A stretch of 64,000 bases of DNA. It comes from JBBROS01 sp965260935 (lineage in GTDB: Bacteria > Pseudomonadota > Alphaproteobacteria > Acetobacterales > Acetobacteraceae). This document shows, in pieces, positions 39,294 to 49,469 of the stretch (position 1 is its first letter; every line of letters begins with the position of its first letter). Under the pieces are notes generated by a model. That model worked only from the letters and a program-made list of their open reading frames with translations, did no database searches and was not told the origin of the DNA. The DNA is taken from assembly GCA_965260935.1 (NCBI GenBank), contig OZ253374.1, forward strand, positions 3,162,001 through 3,226,000, written 5' to 3'. The translations under genes were made by a program, and so were the position numbers.

Positions 39294-39797
39294 ATGAACA
39301 ACGATCTAAAGCAACCTAAGGCAGAATCAAGCGAGCCTAATTCCTTCAAAAACACAACCGAAATTAGCAAAAAAGCCACGTCAACCAACGAAGAAGGGCA
39401 GAACGACTGGGAGATACACTTTGACAATCTCGATAGCGGCTTCGTAAACGGATGGGCATGGATTCGCAGTCTCCCTAACACACCCGTCAAGGTTGAAGTG
39501 TCACTAAGCCGAGATAAACACAAAATCGGTATCGCGGACGTTTTCAGGAAAGACCTGCTCGACGCCGGAATGGGCAATGGCGTTCATGGTTTCCGCATCG
39601 ACGTTCGGGATTGGGATCTGTCCGGTGCGGCGATAACATTGTCGCCGCCCGGAAAGCGTGGCGAGGCGAACGCGATCACCATACCGACAAACGCGTTTAG
39701 CACGCTTTTACGCCAGGACTGGTTCCCGAAGTTTCTTGGCGTGCTTGAGCCTGCCCTTGCGGAGCACTCGACGGCTCATGCCGACTTGCTTTCTTGA
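39294..39797 (+). CDS. Small island protein with a domain often attached to cell-surface glycosyltransferases
   Basis: 167 residues, composition much lower in GC than the flanks. Residues 1-~38 are polar and Lys/Ser/Asn-rich. Residues ~40-125 look like one beta-rich domain: FDNLDSGFVNGWAWIRSLPN, then PVKVEVSLSR, IGIADVFRKDLLDAGMGNG and VHGFRIDVRD. This layout (a 'GWA' strand, a strand listing a modified quantity, an R-DL-AGxGxGxHGF motif) is one I associate with accessory domains in polysaccharide and surface-glycan glycosyltransferases. No catalytic motif is visible. The glycosyltransferase gene follows after 18 bases, so they are probably co-expressed. Confidence 0.7.
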   Translation: MNNDLKQPKAESSEPNSFKNTTEISKKATSTNEEGQNDWEIHFDNLDSGFVNGWAWIRSLPNTPVKVEVSLSRDKHKIGIADVFRKDLLDAGMGNGVHGFRIDVRDWDLSGAAITLSPPGKRGEANAITIPTNAFSTLLRQDWFPKFLGVLEPALAEHSTAHADLLS

Positions 39798-39815
39798 TAA
39801 TGAAAGAATTACGCA

Positions 39816-41981
39816 ATGTTTGTAAGCCGCGCTGACCCGCAGAAACTCTTTGCCGACAGCGATCGCGACTCCCCGGATGGGCTAATCAGCGCATACTTGG
39901 CTTTTGAGTTCTACCGCCATCGAGCCGATGATCTTTTCGACTTAAGTGGAAACGTCCAGGAGCAGCTGCGGATCTTGGATTGGTACCTGCGTGGTTATCA
40001 TCACCACAGAAAAAGAAAGCTTCCCCTTTCGGCCAAGCAGATCGCTTTCCTGAACGAACCGTTGCCCGTCCATGATTTCGCCCACTCGATCAGCGTTTTC
40101 TCATACAGCTTCATCCGGCGCGAATTGGGACAGCAATGGGATATGGCCGACGCGAAACAATGCCTAGAAGCCATATACTGGTGGTGCATCGAGCGCGCGC
40201 CAGAGTTGAACTTAGAAAGCAGCCTCATCCCAGACTACTACGTTGATCTTCTCGGTCAAATTGATCCTGGGCAGCGGTGGCTGCCATACCACCTCAACTA
40301 TTTTGCGGTCAGGTACCATCTGATTAATCCCAATCTTCACTTCCTAGACATAGGCCGCGTGACGGACAGGCTCGCACTGCTGACTCTTTTGGTCGTGAAA
40401 TGCGCGATGAAGCCGTACCTCGTCCAGTTTCTCCCGCCAGATGCCGTCGGGCGGCTGCTTCGGCCTCTAGACAATTACCCTGGCTATGTCGTGCTGGATG
40501 AGGCGTTGGCGACATCCCGCGCCGCCGAGATCATAAACATGACGCGCGTGGGCGCGCAGGGTGCTTCAAACAAACCAGAGACGTCGAAGCTGGGCGATGC
40601 GGAGCATCAGCAGGCTTTGAAAGTCGGTCGGGAGCTAAGAATATCGCTGATACAATCCATCGGGCGCGGTGGATACTCTCTGCGGTCAGGACGTCCGCTG
40701 GACAACAAGTCCATCACTCATTCTGGCGAATGCTTCGGCTGGCACAAAGCGTCTGACGAAAAACCCAAGCCAGGCGTTGCGCTTATTGGCCCTCTCACAT
40801 CTGCCTCAGGCTTGGGCCAAGCATCGCGAATGTCATTGCAGGCGCTTCTACGAACAGGCCAGGAACTGTCGCTCCGAAGCTTTGACATGGACAACCCGGC
40901 GCCTCAAGGGTACTCGACAGCATCGGAAAAGGAATACTCGGACGCTATCCGGGAGATCAATCTTATACATCTCAATGCCGAGTCCATCCCGCTCGCGTAT
41001 GCATACTTGAACAGCTCTATTTATAGAAACTCCTACAACATTGGCTACTTTTTCTGGGAACTTACAGAAGTACCCAAATGCCAGCGCTTGGCTTTGGAGA
41101 TGCTGGACGAAATCTGGGTATCGTCGGAATACAACCGAGAGATCTACAGCAAGCAGACAAACGTTCCAGTAATCAACGTAGGAATGGCGGTCGAGGAAAC
41201 ACCGATTGGCCTGGATGTGACTCGTATATATTTCGGGTTGCCGGAGAATGCCTTCATCTTCCTTGTCACATTCGATTCGTTCTCATTCATTGAACGAAAG
41301 AACCCCTTGGCCGCCGTACAAGCCTTCCGGAATGCGTTTCCGCCCGAAAAGAACAATGTAAGGCTCGTTATAAAGACCCAGAATCGAATGAAAGTCGACG
41401 CGCTGAACCAGAAAAAGGTTTGGACAAAAATTCTGCAACACTGCAATGCTGATCCAAGAATAATCGTGATCAATGAAACGCTGACCTATGCGGAGCTCAT
41501 TGCGTTCAAACGGCTCTGTAACTGCTACGTGTCGTTGCACCGGTCTGAAGGATGGGGTTTCGGGCTTATCGAGGCAATGCAGCTAGGGATTCCGGTCGTC
41601 GCAACGGCCTATTCAGGCAATCTCGAATTCTGCAATCAGGAGACCTGCTTTCTCGTTGACTTCGATCTTATCGCTCCATGGCATGACGAGTACATCTATG
41701 TCGAACGTGGAAGCCAATGGGCTGAGCCGCGGATCCAGTCCGCAGTGGAATGCCTGCAGCAGGTCGAAAAGCAACCGGGTGAGGCACGGAGGAAAGCCAA
41801 AGCCGCTCAGAAATATGTCATGACGCGTTTTAGCGCCTCCGCCATCGCCCAACGATATGGTCGACGAATTGACGCGATCCAAGAGATGGTGTCCGAACCT
41901 GTTCACCGGATTGATGTTGCAGGCCAGGCAGACGCTGCAGAACAAAGCCTGCGGCGACCTCGATTAAGGGCGGTGCGATAG
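39816..41981 (+). CDS. Family 4-type (group 1) glycosyltransferase with long N-terminal region
   Basis: A 721-residue protein. The C-terminal half (~residues 325-660) is a GT-B glycosyltransferase: PGVALIGPLTSASGLGQASR, YNIGYFFWELTEVP, DEIWVSSEYNREIY, and the donor site LHRSEGWGFGLIEAMQLGIP with VVATAYSGN. Residues 1-~260 form an alpha-helical region without recognisable motifs. Start at 39816 is fixed by an in-frame stop 15 bases upstream. Probably adds sugar to a surface glycan or protein in the cytoplasm or at the inner membrane. Codon use (many A/T third positions) is unlike the rest of the window, indicating acquisition from another genome. Confidence 0.88.
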   Translation: MFVSRADPQKLFADSDRDSPDGLISAYLAFEFYRHRADDLFDLSGNVQEQLRILDWYLRGYHHHRKRKLPLSAKQIAFLNEPLPVHDFAHSISVFSYSFIRRELGQQWDMADAKQCLEAIYWWCIERAPELNLESSLIPDYYVDLLGQIDPGQRWLPYHLNYFAVRYHLINPNLHFLDIGRVTDRLALLTLLVVKCAMKPYLVQFLPPDAVGRLLRPLDNYPGYVVLDEALATSRAAEIINMTRVGAQGASNKPETSKLGDAEHQQALKVGRELRISLIQSIGRGGYSLRSGRPLDNKSITHSGECFGWHKASDEKPKPGVALIGPLTSASGLGQASRMSLQALLRTGQELSLRSFDMDNPAPQGYSTASEKEYSDAIREINLIHLNAESIPLAYAYLNSSIYRNSYNIGYFFWELTEVPKCQRLALEMLDEIWVSSEYNREIYSKQTNVPVINVGMAVEETPIGLDVTRIYFGLPENAFIFLVTFDSFSFIERKNPLAAVQAFRNAFPPEKNNVRLVIKTQNRMKVDALNQKKVWTKILQHCNADPRIIVINETLTYAELIAFKRLCNCYVSLHRSEGWGFGLIEAMQLGIPVVATAYSGNLEFCNQETCFLVDFDLIAPWHDEYIYVERGSQWAEPRIQSAVECLQQVEKQPGEARRKAKAAQKYVMTRFSASAIAQRYGRRIDAIQEMVSEPVHRIDVAGQADAAEQSLRRPRLRAVR

Positions 41982-41997
41982 AACGGGCATCTTTCTT

Positions 41998-42270
41998 CTA
42001 CATAAATCGATGGCGCGCCAAAGCGCCATCGCCGTTGACCCGGTTGGCCGTATGCACCTGTAACGCTTCCGGTGAGGTCGTTTCGTATTCAAGCGTCATT
42101 CGACGGAGCATACTGGCAGGTATGCGGTGTAACGATAAGTCTTCAATGACTTCTAAACAAGTTTGTATAGCACAGGCCACGCCCTCGTCGCTGTAGTCGA
42201 CAGGCCTGCCGTAAACTTTCGCGCTGCCGGCTGATCTGTAGCAGGCCCTACATCTAGCCGCCGCCATCAT
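41998..42270 (-). CDS. Possible small hypothetical protein
   Basis: A 90-residue ORF convergent with the glycosyltransferase, 16 bases apart. It starts MMAAARCRACYRSAGSAK and has a plausible amphipathic stretch (GVACAIQTCLEVIEDLSLHR). No SD is evident and no family is recognised. It may be a real island-edge gene or a chance ORF. Confidence 0.35.
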   Translation of the reverse strand: MMAAARCRACYRSAGSAKVYGRPVDYSDEGVACAIQTCLEVIEDLSLHRIPASMLRRMTLEYETTSPEALQVHTANRVNGDGALARHRFM

Positions 42271-42346
42271 TTAACCGACGGTGTGACAATTGCTGGCGCG
42301 GGCCAGCTCCGGTATCGCCAAGTGGATCGTCGAATGGACAACCAAA

Positions 42347-42375
42347 TTGGATGCGTGCCTCATGTAGAGTATCAT
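42347..42375 (+). promoter_or_regulatory. Putative sigma-70 promoter for the DUF427 gene
   Basis: TTGGAT (42347-42352) and TATCAT (42370-42375) are separated by 17 bases. They lie about 100 bases before the DUF427 start in an otherwise gene-free stretch (42271-42472). Match by eye only. Confidence 0.35.
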
Positions 42376-42472
42376 GCCGCGCTGGTTAGTAAGGACGTGG
42401 TGCTCCTGGCAAACATACCCGCTTCTCCGCCTAAACGCCGGCGAGCATGACTGCAGCTTAAGGACCCACCCC

Positions 42473-42934
42473 ATGGAAGACGTCTGGCAATACCCCCGCC
42501 CCCCGGCCCTCGAACCCGTCGGCAAACCCGTCCGCATCGTCTTCGCCGGACGCACCATCGCCGATACCAACGCCGCATTCCGCGTTCTCGAAACCTCGCA
42601 TCCCCCGGTCTATTACCTTCCGCCTTCAGCCTTCGCCGGCTGCGAACTCGAACCCGCCGGAGGCGGCAGCGTCTGCGAGTGGAAAGGCCAAGCCCGATAC
42701 TGGACCATCCGCGTCGGCGACAAGACGGCCGAACGCGCCGCCTGGAGCTACCCCGATCCATCGCTCGCCTTCGAGCCCATCCGCGACCACTTGGCCGTCT
42801 ACGCCGGAACAATGGACCAATGCTTCGTCGGAGCGGAACCAGCGTCGCCCCAGCCCGGCGGCTTCTACGGCGGCTGGATCACAAGCGGCCTGAAAGGACC
42901 GTTCAAAGGCGTGCCAGGAAGCATGGGCTGGTAG
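42473..42934 (+). CDS. DUF427 domain protein
   Basis: 153 residues from the ATG at 42473, with AAGGA as SD about nine bases upstream. It begins MEDVWQYPRPPALEPVGKPV and contains the DUF427 pattern: VRIVFAGRTIADTNAAFRVL, ETSHPPVYYLPPSAF, CEWKGQARYWTI, AAWSYPDPSLAFEPIRDHLAVY. The C-terminus ends GGWITSGLKGPFKGVPGSMGW, a common ending in alphaproteobacterial members. Cytoplasmic, function unknown. GC content returns here to the genome average, marking the right border of the island. Confidence 0.88.
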   Translation: MEDVWQYPRPPALEPVGKPVRIVFAGRTIADTNAAFRVLETSHPPVYYLPPSAFAGCELEPAGGGSVCEWKGQARYWTIRVGDKTAERAAWSYPDPSLAFEPIRDHLAVYAGTMDQCFVGAEPASPQPGGFYGGWITSGLKGPFKGVPGSMGW

Positions 42935-43031
42935 CGCTGCACGTCGCGGATACGCTGCGAAGCTCTTCACAGCCAATATCCAGAACGGTAAGCAAGAGCA
43001 TGACCTGGCTCGCCTTAATCTCCGTCCCCTT

Positions 43032-43718
43032 ATGATCCGATCTTCGCTCCAGCCGTTCAGATCCGTTCTTACCCGATGCAGCCCGGCAATCGTCGCCGCC
43101 ACGGCTGTCGCACTCGCCGGCTGTCAGCCCCTGCCAAGCAAGTCGGTCGCAACCAATGACGCCGCCGGGCTCGGACCACATGCCGCCCTGCAAAGCGTCC
43201 CGCGATGCGAGCAGGATGCCGAAGCCATGCTGTCCGACGGAGTCGGCCTCACCTATGAAGGCGCGGATCCGGACGATCCGATGGTCTGCCTCGTTACGTG
43301 GAACGGTCGCACGCACCGGTTCTTCGCCGGGTTCTGGGGGGCCGGACGCTTCGGCTCCGGCACGGCGGTAGAACGCGCCGCCATATCGCGCGTGCTGTCC
43401 GGGCCGGTCGGCGCCAAGGCGTCCTTTGCCGACGTCCGCGCCAAGCTCTGGGGCAAGGTCACCGTGGAGCATGTCGCCAATCCGGTCCTCCGCCTTGCAA
43501 ACGGCCCGCGTCCCACCGTCCTGTTGCGCGTCATTAAGCACGATCAGCGTGGACGCCCCGGCGTGCAGGCCGAAACGCTCCATTGGATCGATGCGGAAAC
43601 CGGCGTCGTCCTGAAACAGGAAACGGTCACGACCATGGCTGATGGCCAGAAGGCCCGGACCACTACCTGGCGAGTCGAACGGCTCGACACGTCAGCACCA
43701 GCCTCAACGACCGGCTAG
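43032..43718 (+). CDS. Hypothetical lipoprotein
   Basis: 228 residues. The N-terminal signal SPAIVAATAVALAGCQPLP contains lipobox LAGC (Cys31). The mature part has no recognised domain; visible stretches are ADPDDPMVCLVTWNGRTHRF and LHWIDAETGVVLKQETVTTM. It lies 97 bases after the DUF427 gene on the same strand and converges with folP. Presumably anchored in the outer membrane. Confidence 0.7.
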   Translation: MIRSSLQPFRSVLTRCSPAIVAATAVALAGCQPLPSKSVATNDAAGLGPHAALQSVPRCEQDAEAMLSDGVGLTYEGADPDDPMVCLVTWNGRTHRFFAGFWGAGRFGSGTAVERAAISRVLSGPVGAKASFADVRAKLWGKVTVEHVANPVLRLANGPRPTVLLRVIKHDQRGRPGVQAETLHWIDAETGVVLKQETVTTMADGQKARTTTWRVERLDTSAPASTTG

Positions 43719-43727
43719 AGCGCGTTT

Positions 43728-43751
43728 GGGTCGGGTAAAACCACCCGATCC
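43728..43751. repeat. Short inverted repeat in convergent intergenic region
   Basis: GGGTCGGGT (43728-43736) pairs with ACCCGATCC (43743-43751) with one mismatch, loop AAAACC. It lies just after the lipoprotein stop within GAGCGCGTTT context, reminiscent of dispersed palindromes found between alphaproteobacterial genes. No T-run follows, so it is not a standard intrinsic terminator. Confidence 0.4.
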
Positions 43752-43865
43752 GATGTCGTTGCTCACCGAACGAAAAGCTAGCTGACTGGAAAGTCACGAT
43801 GTCAATTGCCGGTCCAGATTAAGCAAGGCCACTGCCGCTGTTCCACAGGCGGGGCAATTACAGCC

Positions 43866-44876
43866 TTACTCCGGACCGCCTCCATTCATCGCTTGCCAAA
43901 CATCAATCGCTTGCCGGGTCTGCCGGACATCATGCACCCGGACCACCCGCGCGCCGCGCTCAAGCGCGTAAAGCGCCGCCACAACCGACCCCGGCCCACG
44001 CGCTTTCGGCTCCGCCTCGCGCATCAGCCTCCCAATTGTCGCCTTGCGCGAGAGCCCGGCCACGATCGGGCAGCGGAGCCCCAGCAGCAACGGCAGCCGC
44101 AGCAGCAGAAGCAGGTTGTCGCGATGCTCCTTGGCAAACCCGAACCCGGGGTCAATGGCAATGTTCGCCCGAGCAACGCCAGCCGTCTCCGCCGCCGCGA
44201 CACGCGTCGTCAACTCCGCGAACACCTCCCCCGCCACGTCCCCATACGTGGCCAGCGCCATCATCGTCACCGGCGTCCCGCGCATATGCATCAGAACCAC
44301 CGGGCACCCCGCCCGCGCGACCACGGACAGCGCATCCGGATCATGCTGAAGCGCAGTCACGTCATTGATGATCCGCGCCCCGGCATCCAGCGCTCGCCGC
44401 ATCGTGCCGGCATTCCGGGTATCGGCCGACACCACGGCCCCTGCCTTCGCCAGCGCTTCAATCACCGGCAGCACCCGTCCTCGCTCCACGACGCTTGACG
44501 TAGATAAAGAACCAGGCCTCGTGCTCTCCCCGCCGACGTCCAGGATATCCGCGCCATCCTCGAGCATTTGCCGCCCAAATGCGATCGCCGCCGCCGGATC
44601 GATTTGTTCCCCGCCATCGCTGAAACTATCTGGGGTCACGTTCACGATGCCCATGATGAGCGGCCCGCTGCCAAGCCCGGCCCAGTCCGGCAATGCCGCC
44701 GACAAGCCGACGACCTCGTCTGCCCATATCGCTTCCGCCTCAGCGGCAGGCACTACCCGTTCGCCATGCCGCACGGCCGTGAAGGCCTGAGGCCCTCCGT
44801 AAAGCCATCGCGCAACCCCGGCTGCAACGGCAGCCCGCGCGTCCGCGCCATTCAGCAGGCCAACCGGCTCCAGCAT
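43866..44876 (-). CDS. folP: Dihydropteroate synthase
   Basis: 336 residues from the ATG at 44876. The catalytic TIM barrel starts near residue 75: PLIMGIVNVTPDSFSDGG, GADILDVGGESTRPGS, VSADTRNAGTMRRALDAGAR, IINDVTAL, VLMHMRGTP, IAIDPGFGFAK and GLSRKATIGRL. It condenses pABA with dihydropterin pyrophosphate in folate synthesis and is the sulfonamide target. An N-terminal ~70-residue extension before the barrel is longer than in E. coli. The start codon lies one base after the U-tract of a terminator hairpin (see terminator entry); no other SD is evident, so the true start may be downstream. Confidence 0.93.
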   Translation of the reverse strand: MLEPVGLLNGADARAAVAAGVARWLYGGPQAFTAVRHGERVVPAAEAEAIWADEVVGLSAALPDWAGLGSGPLIMGIVNVTPDSFSDGGEQIDPAAAIAFGRQMLEDGADILDVGGESTRPGSLSTSSVVERGRVLPVIEALAKAGAVVSADTRNAGTMRRALDAGARIINDVTALQHDPDALSVVARAGCPVVLMHMRGTPVTMMALATYGDVAGEVFAELTTRVAAAETAGVARANIAIDPGFGFAKEHRDNLLLLLRLPLLLGLRCPIVAGLSRKATIGRLMREAEPKARGPGSVVAALYALERGARVVRVHDVRQTRQAIDVWQAMNGGGPE

Positions 44877-44877
44877 G

Positions 44878-44912
44878 AAAAAAAGGGCCGGTTCCTCTCG
44901 GTCCCGGCCCTT
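44878..44912 (-). terminator. Intrinsic terminator between ftsH and folP
   Basis: On the minus strand, AAGGGCCGG (44912-44904) pairs perfectly with CCGGCCCTT (44891-44883) around a 12-base loop, followed by a U-tract of seven (44884-44878). It begins eight bases after the ftsH stop and ends one base before the folP ATG. It is a textbook Rho-independent structure placed over the folP translation start region. Confidence 0.9.
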
Positions 44913-44919
44913 CTCCTCG

Positions 44920-46842
<1,923 letters not shown>

Positions 46843-46912
46843 TCGATCCCAGCGGTCCTGTCCGACAACCGGCGCCCCTCGGCCCCGCTCAACTCATAAC
46901 GAGATAGGGTGT

Positions 46913-48127
46913 TCATGCAGTCTGTGCATCCCCTATCTCATCCATTGTCATGCCAACCGTGAACGGCGCTCCCGAGAGAGGTCGTTTGGGCCTGAAGCTC
47001 ATAGCCACGCTACGGGAGGTTTGCGCATCCGGATAGTGTAGATGCGGCACGATTAACAAATTCTTGCCGATCCGCACCGCCGGCAGCGTGCGCAGCACCG
47101 CCGCGGGAAGGCCGGAGCGGCGTCCGACCCGAACCGCATCCTCGCCCAAAGCCCCCAGAAACGCGCCCGCTTGCCCCGCGCAAGCGAACCGCCCATCCCA
47201 AACCGCTCCGGGCGCAATCGCCACCGGCGCAGCCATCGCAGCCGCCTCCCGCGCCACGATGCCGCCGGCCACCCGCACGCCATGCAGTGTGCCGGCCCGG
47301 CGCGACGCCAGCCGCCTTATTCCCGCCCGAGGCGGCGGGTAAGCCTGCCCGGAAACGGTCCAAAGCAAGGCGGACCACGCCCGCTCGGACAGGTCGCCGC
47401 GCACCTCGGCATGGCCTGTCGGATAAAGGCTGACCGCCGCCGCCAGCTCCTCGGCCAAGTTGGCCTCCCGTCGCGCCCGCGCCAGCCCGGTTCCCCGCAT
47501 GTCGCCGCATGTCGGCCCGGAGCGCCGCCCGGCTTGCCGGAGCGCGCCGCGCGCCGTGAGCGGGTCCTGGTTGGTCGGGTCCTCAACCCAGCCGAGGCCC
47601 GCCGAGCGCAGCGTCGCGCGCAGCCGGGCCGGGACGATGCCGAGCAGCGGACGAAGCAGCCGGGCGTGTCCTTGCCAGGCGACCGCCGCCATTCCGGCAA
47701 GCCCGTCCGGGCCGCTGCCGCGAGCCGCCCGCAACATCGCCGTTTCCGCCTGGTCCCGTGCGTGATGCCCCAGCAGCAGGTCCGGGCAACCCCGGTCGCG
47801 GCAGACTTGCAGCAATGCCCGATACCGGGCCTCACGGGCCCGCGCCCCGAGATCAGGCCCCTTCGGCAGATCGAGGCGGACCAAGGCGCTGTCCACGCCG
47901 ATGCTCGCCAGCCGCCCGACGGTCGCGGCCGCCTCCTGCCCGCTCTCCGGCCTCAGCCCATGATCGACGACGACCGCGAACGGCTCGCCCCAGCGCCGGA
48001 GCAGCAACGCCAGCGCGAAGCTGTCCGCCCCGCCCGACACGCCGGCCACGGTCCGCCCGCCATCGAACGGCCCGAGCGGCGCCATCAGCGCCGCGAATTC
48101 CGCATCGCCGAGCGGCGCTACCTGCAT
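46913..48127 (-). CDS. tilS: tRNA(Ile)-lysidine synthase TilS
   Basis: 404 residues. PP-loop VAGVSGGADSFALALLLRRW, VVDHGLRPES, LLLGHHARDQAETAMLR and RPLLGIVPARLRA, followed by GLGWVEDPTNQDP. It converts C34 of the CAU-anticodon tRNA-Ile to lysidine, which is essential for AUA decoding. The C-terminal half is shorter and more divergent than in E. coli. It overlaps cpoB by ten bases and is followed by ftsH. Confidence 0.93.
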   Translation of the reverse strand: MQVAPLGDAEFAALMAPLGPFDGGRTVAGVSGGADSFALALLLRRWGEPFAVVVDHGLRPESGQEAAATVGRLASIGVDSALVRLDLPKGPDLGARAREARYRALLQVCRDRGCPDLLLGHHARDQAETAMLRAARGSGPDGLAGMAAVAWQGHARLLRPLLGIVPARLRATLRSAGLGWVEDPTNQDPLTARGALRQAGRRSGPTCGDMRGTGLARARREANLAEELAAAVSLYPTGHAEVRGDLSERAWSALLWTVSGQAYPPPRAGIRRLASRRAGTLHGVRVAGGIVAREAAAMAAPVAIAPGAVWDGRFACAGQAGAFLGALGEDAVRVGRRSGLPAAVLRTLPAVRIGKNLLIVPHLHYPDAQTSRSVAMSFRPKRPLSGAPFTVGMTMDEIGDAQTA

Positions 48128-48912
48128 CCCGCGCGCGTACGGACCGCGGCGGCCTGCTGCCGGGCCGGCCCCCGCAATGACGGAAACTCCCGACTCAGCT
48201 TGTCAAGGCTCGCGCAAGCGCCCGCCCGCTCATTGATCGCGGCCAGCGAACTCGCAACCCCCAGCAAGGCTTCGGGCGCGCGCGGCCCGGTCCTGGACCG
48301 GTTGTAGGCGTCGTCGTAAGCGATCGCCGCGCCCTGGTAGTCCCGCTTGCCGGCCAGGGCCTGGGCCAGCAGGAATTGCGCGTCCGTCGCCCGAGGCCCG
48401 CGACCGTTGTTCAGCGCCTCGCGCGCCGCTGCCTCGGCGGCATCGTAGTCCCGCCTGGCCAGCGCCGCGTTGCCCTCCTGCATGGCCAGCTCGGGCGGGC
48501 GCCTGGCCGGGGCCGGAGACGCGGAGCGCTGCGGCGGGCTCGGGCTGGCATTGCCCTGCAACTTGAAATTCAGGTCGCCGATCTGCTTGCTGAGGTCTTC
48601 CTGCATCCGCTGGCTGCTGTTCGCCAGTTCGTCGACCCGCCCGCGCAGGCGTCGCACTTCGTCCTCCAAAGTCGCCACCCGGTCGAGCAACTGGGCCGAG
48701 AGCTCGTTCCCCCCGCCTCCGCCGTCACGGGGCGTCGGCGGCGGCAAGGCGCTGCCCCCGCGCTGCGATCCCATGAGCTGCATGTCGCGCCGCAGCTCGA
48801 GGATCTGGTTCTGCAGCGCGATCCCCTCCCGGCTGTCGATCTGCGCCCGCGCCGGCCCGGCCCCGGCGGCGAGCGTCGCCGCCAGCAGGGCAAGCGCGAG
48901 CGGCAGGCGCAC
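48118..48912 (-). CDS. cpoB: Tol-Pal system protein CpoB (YbgF)
   Basis: 264 residues from a GTG at 48912 giving a clean signal peptide (MRLPLALALLAATLAAGAGPARA). An ATG at 48966 would add 18 polar residues and overlap pal by 50 bases, so the GTG is preferred. A coiled-coil region (LQNQILELRRDMQLMGS; LLDRVATLEDEVRRLRGRVDEL) is followed by Pro/Ser-rich linker and three TPR-like repeats (residues ~150-260). Periplasmic coordinator of peptidoglycan synthesis and outer-membrane constriction. Follows pal by four bases. Confidence 0.9.
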   Translation of the reverse strand: MRLPLALALLAATLAAGAGPARAQIDSREGIALQNQILELRRDMQLMGSQRGGSALPPPTPRDGGGGGNELSAQLLDRVATLEDEVRRLRGRVDELANSSQRMQEDLSKQIGDLNFKLQGNASPSPPQRSASPAPARRPPELAMQEGNAALARRDYDAAEAAAREALNNGRGPRATDAQFLLAQALAGKRDYQGAAIAYDDAYNRSRTGPRAPEALLGVASSLAAINERAGACASLDKLSREFPSLRGPARQQAAAVRTRAGCR

Positions 48913-48916
48913 CGGT

Positions 48917-49396
48917 CTAGCGGACGGAGGTGATGGCGTTTCGGTTCTGCGCCCAGGCTTGCTCATTGGAACCAAGTGCGACCGGCCTCTCCTTGCCATA
49001 GCTGATGGTGCTGACCCGCGCCGACGAGACGCCGCGGGCGACCAGGTAATCCCGCGCCGCATTGGCCCGGCGCTGGCCGAGCGCCAGGTTATACTCGGTT
49101 GTCCCCCGCTCGTCAGCGTTGCCGGCGATCTGGATGCTGACTGAAGGGAACCGTCCCAGCCAACCGGCCTGGCGGTCGAGCGTCGCCCGCGCGTCATTGC
49201 TCAGGTTCGTGCTGTCGGTAGCGAAGAACACGCGGTCGCCGACATTGGCGACCAGGTCCTCCTGGCTGCCGGAGGTCACGCCGCCGGTCGTGGCCGTGGC
49301 GCCGGAGCCGGTGGCGGCGCCGGTGCTTTCCTTGTTCGCCGAACACGCGCCGAGCAGCGCCAAAGCAGCCAGCAGGCCGATGACCTTGGTATTCAT
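48917..49396 (-). CDS. pal: Peptidoglycan-associated lipoprotein Pal
   Basis: 159 residues. Signal peptide MNTKVIGLLAALALLGACS with lipobox LGAC. A Thr/Gly/Ser-rich linker (residues ~22-45) precedes the OmpA-like domain: DRVFFATDSTNLSNDARATL, IQIAGNADERGTTEYNLALG and RRANAARDYLVARGV, with the DERGTxEYN peptidoglycan-binding motif. Outer-membrane lipoprotein binding meso-DAP and TolB. Downstream of tolB by 73 bases. Confidence 0.96.
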   Translation of the reverse strand: MNTKVIGLLAALALLGACSANKESTGAATGSGATATTGGVTSGSQEDLVANVGDRVFFATDSTNLSNDARATLDRQAGWLGRFPSVSIQIAGNADERGTTEYNLALGQRRANAARDYLVARGVSSARVSTISYGKERPVALGSNEQAWAQNRNAITSVR

Positions 49397-49469
49397 TCCG
49401 CTTCCTTTTCGTTCCGGCCCCGAATGCGGCCATGTTGCTCCAGGGCACTACGCCGGGGCCGCAACCCGG

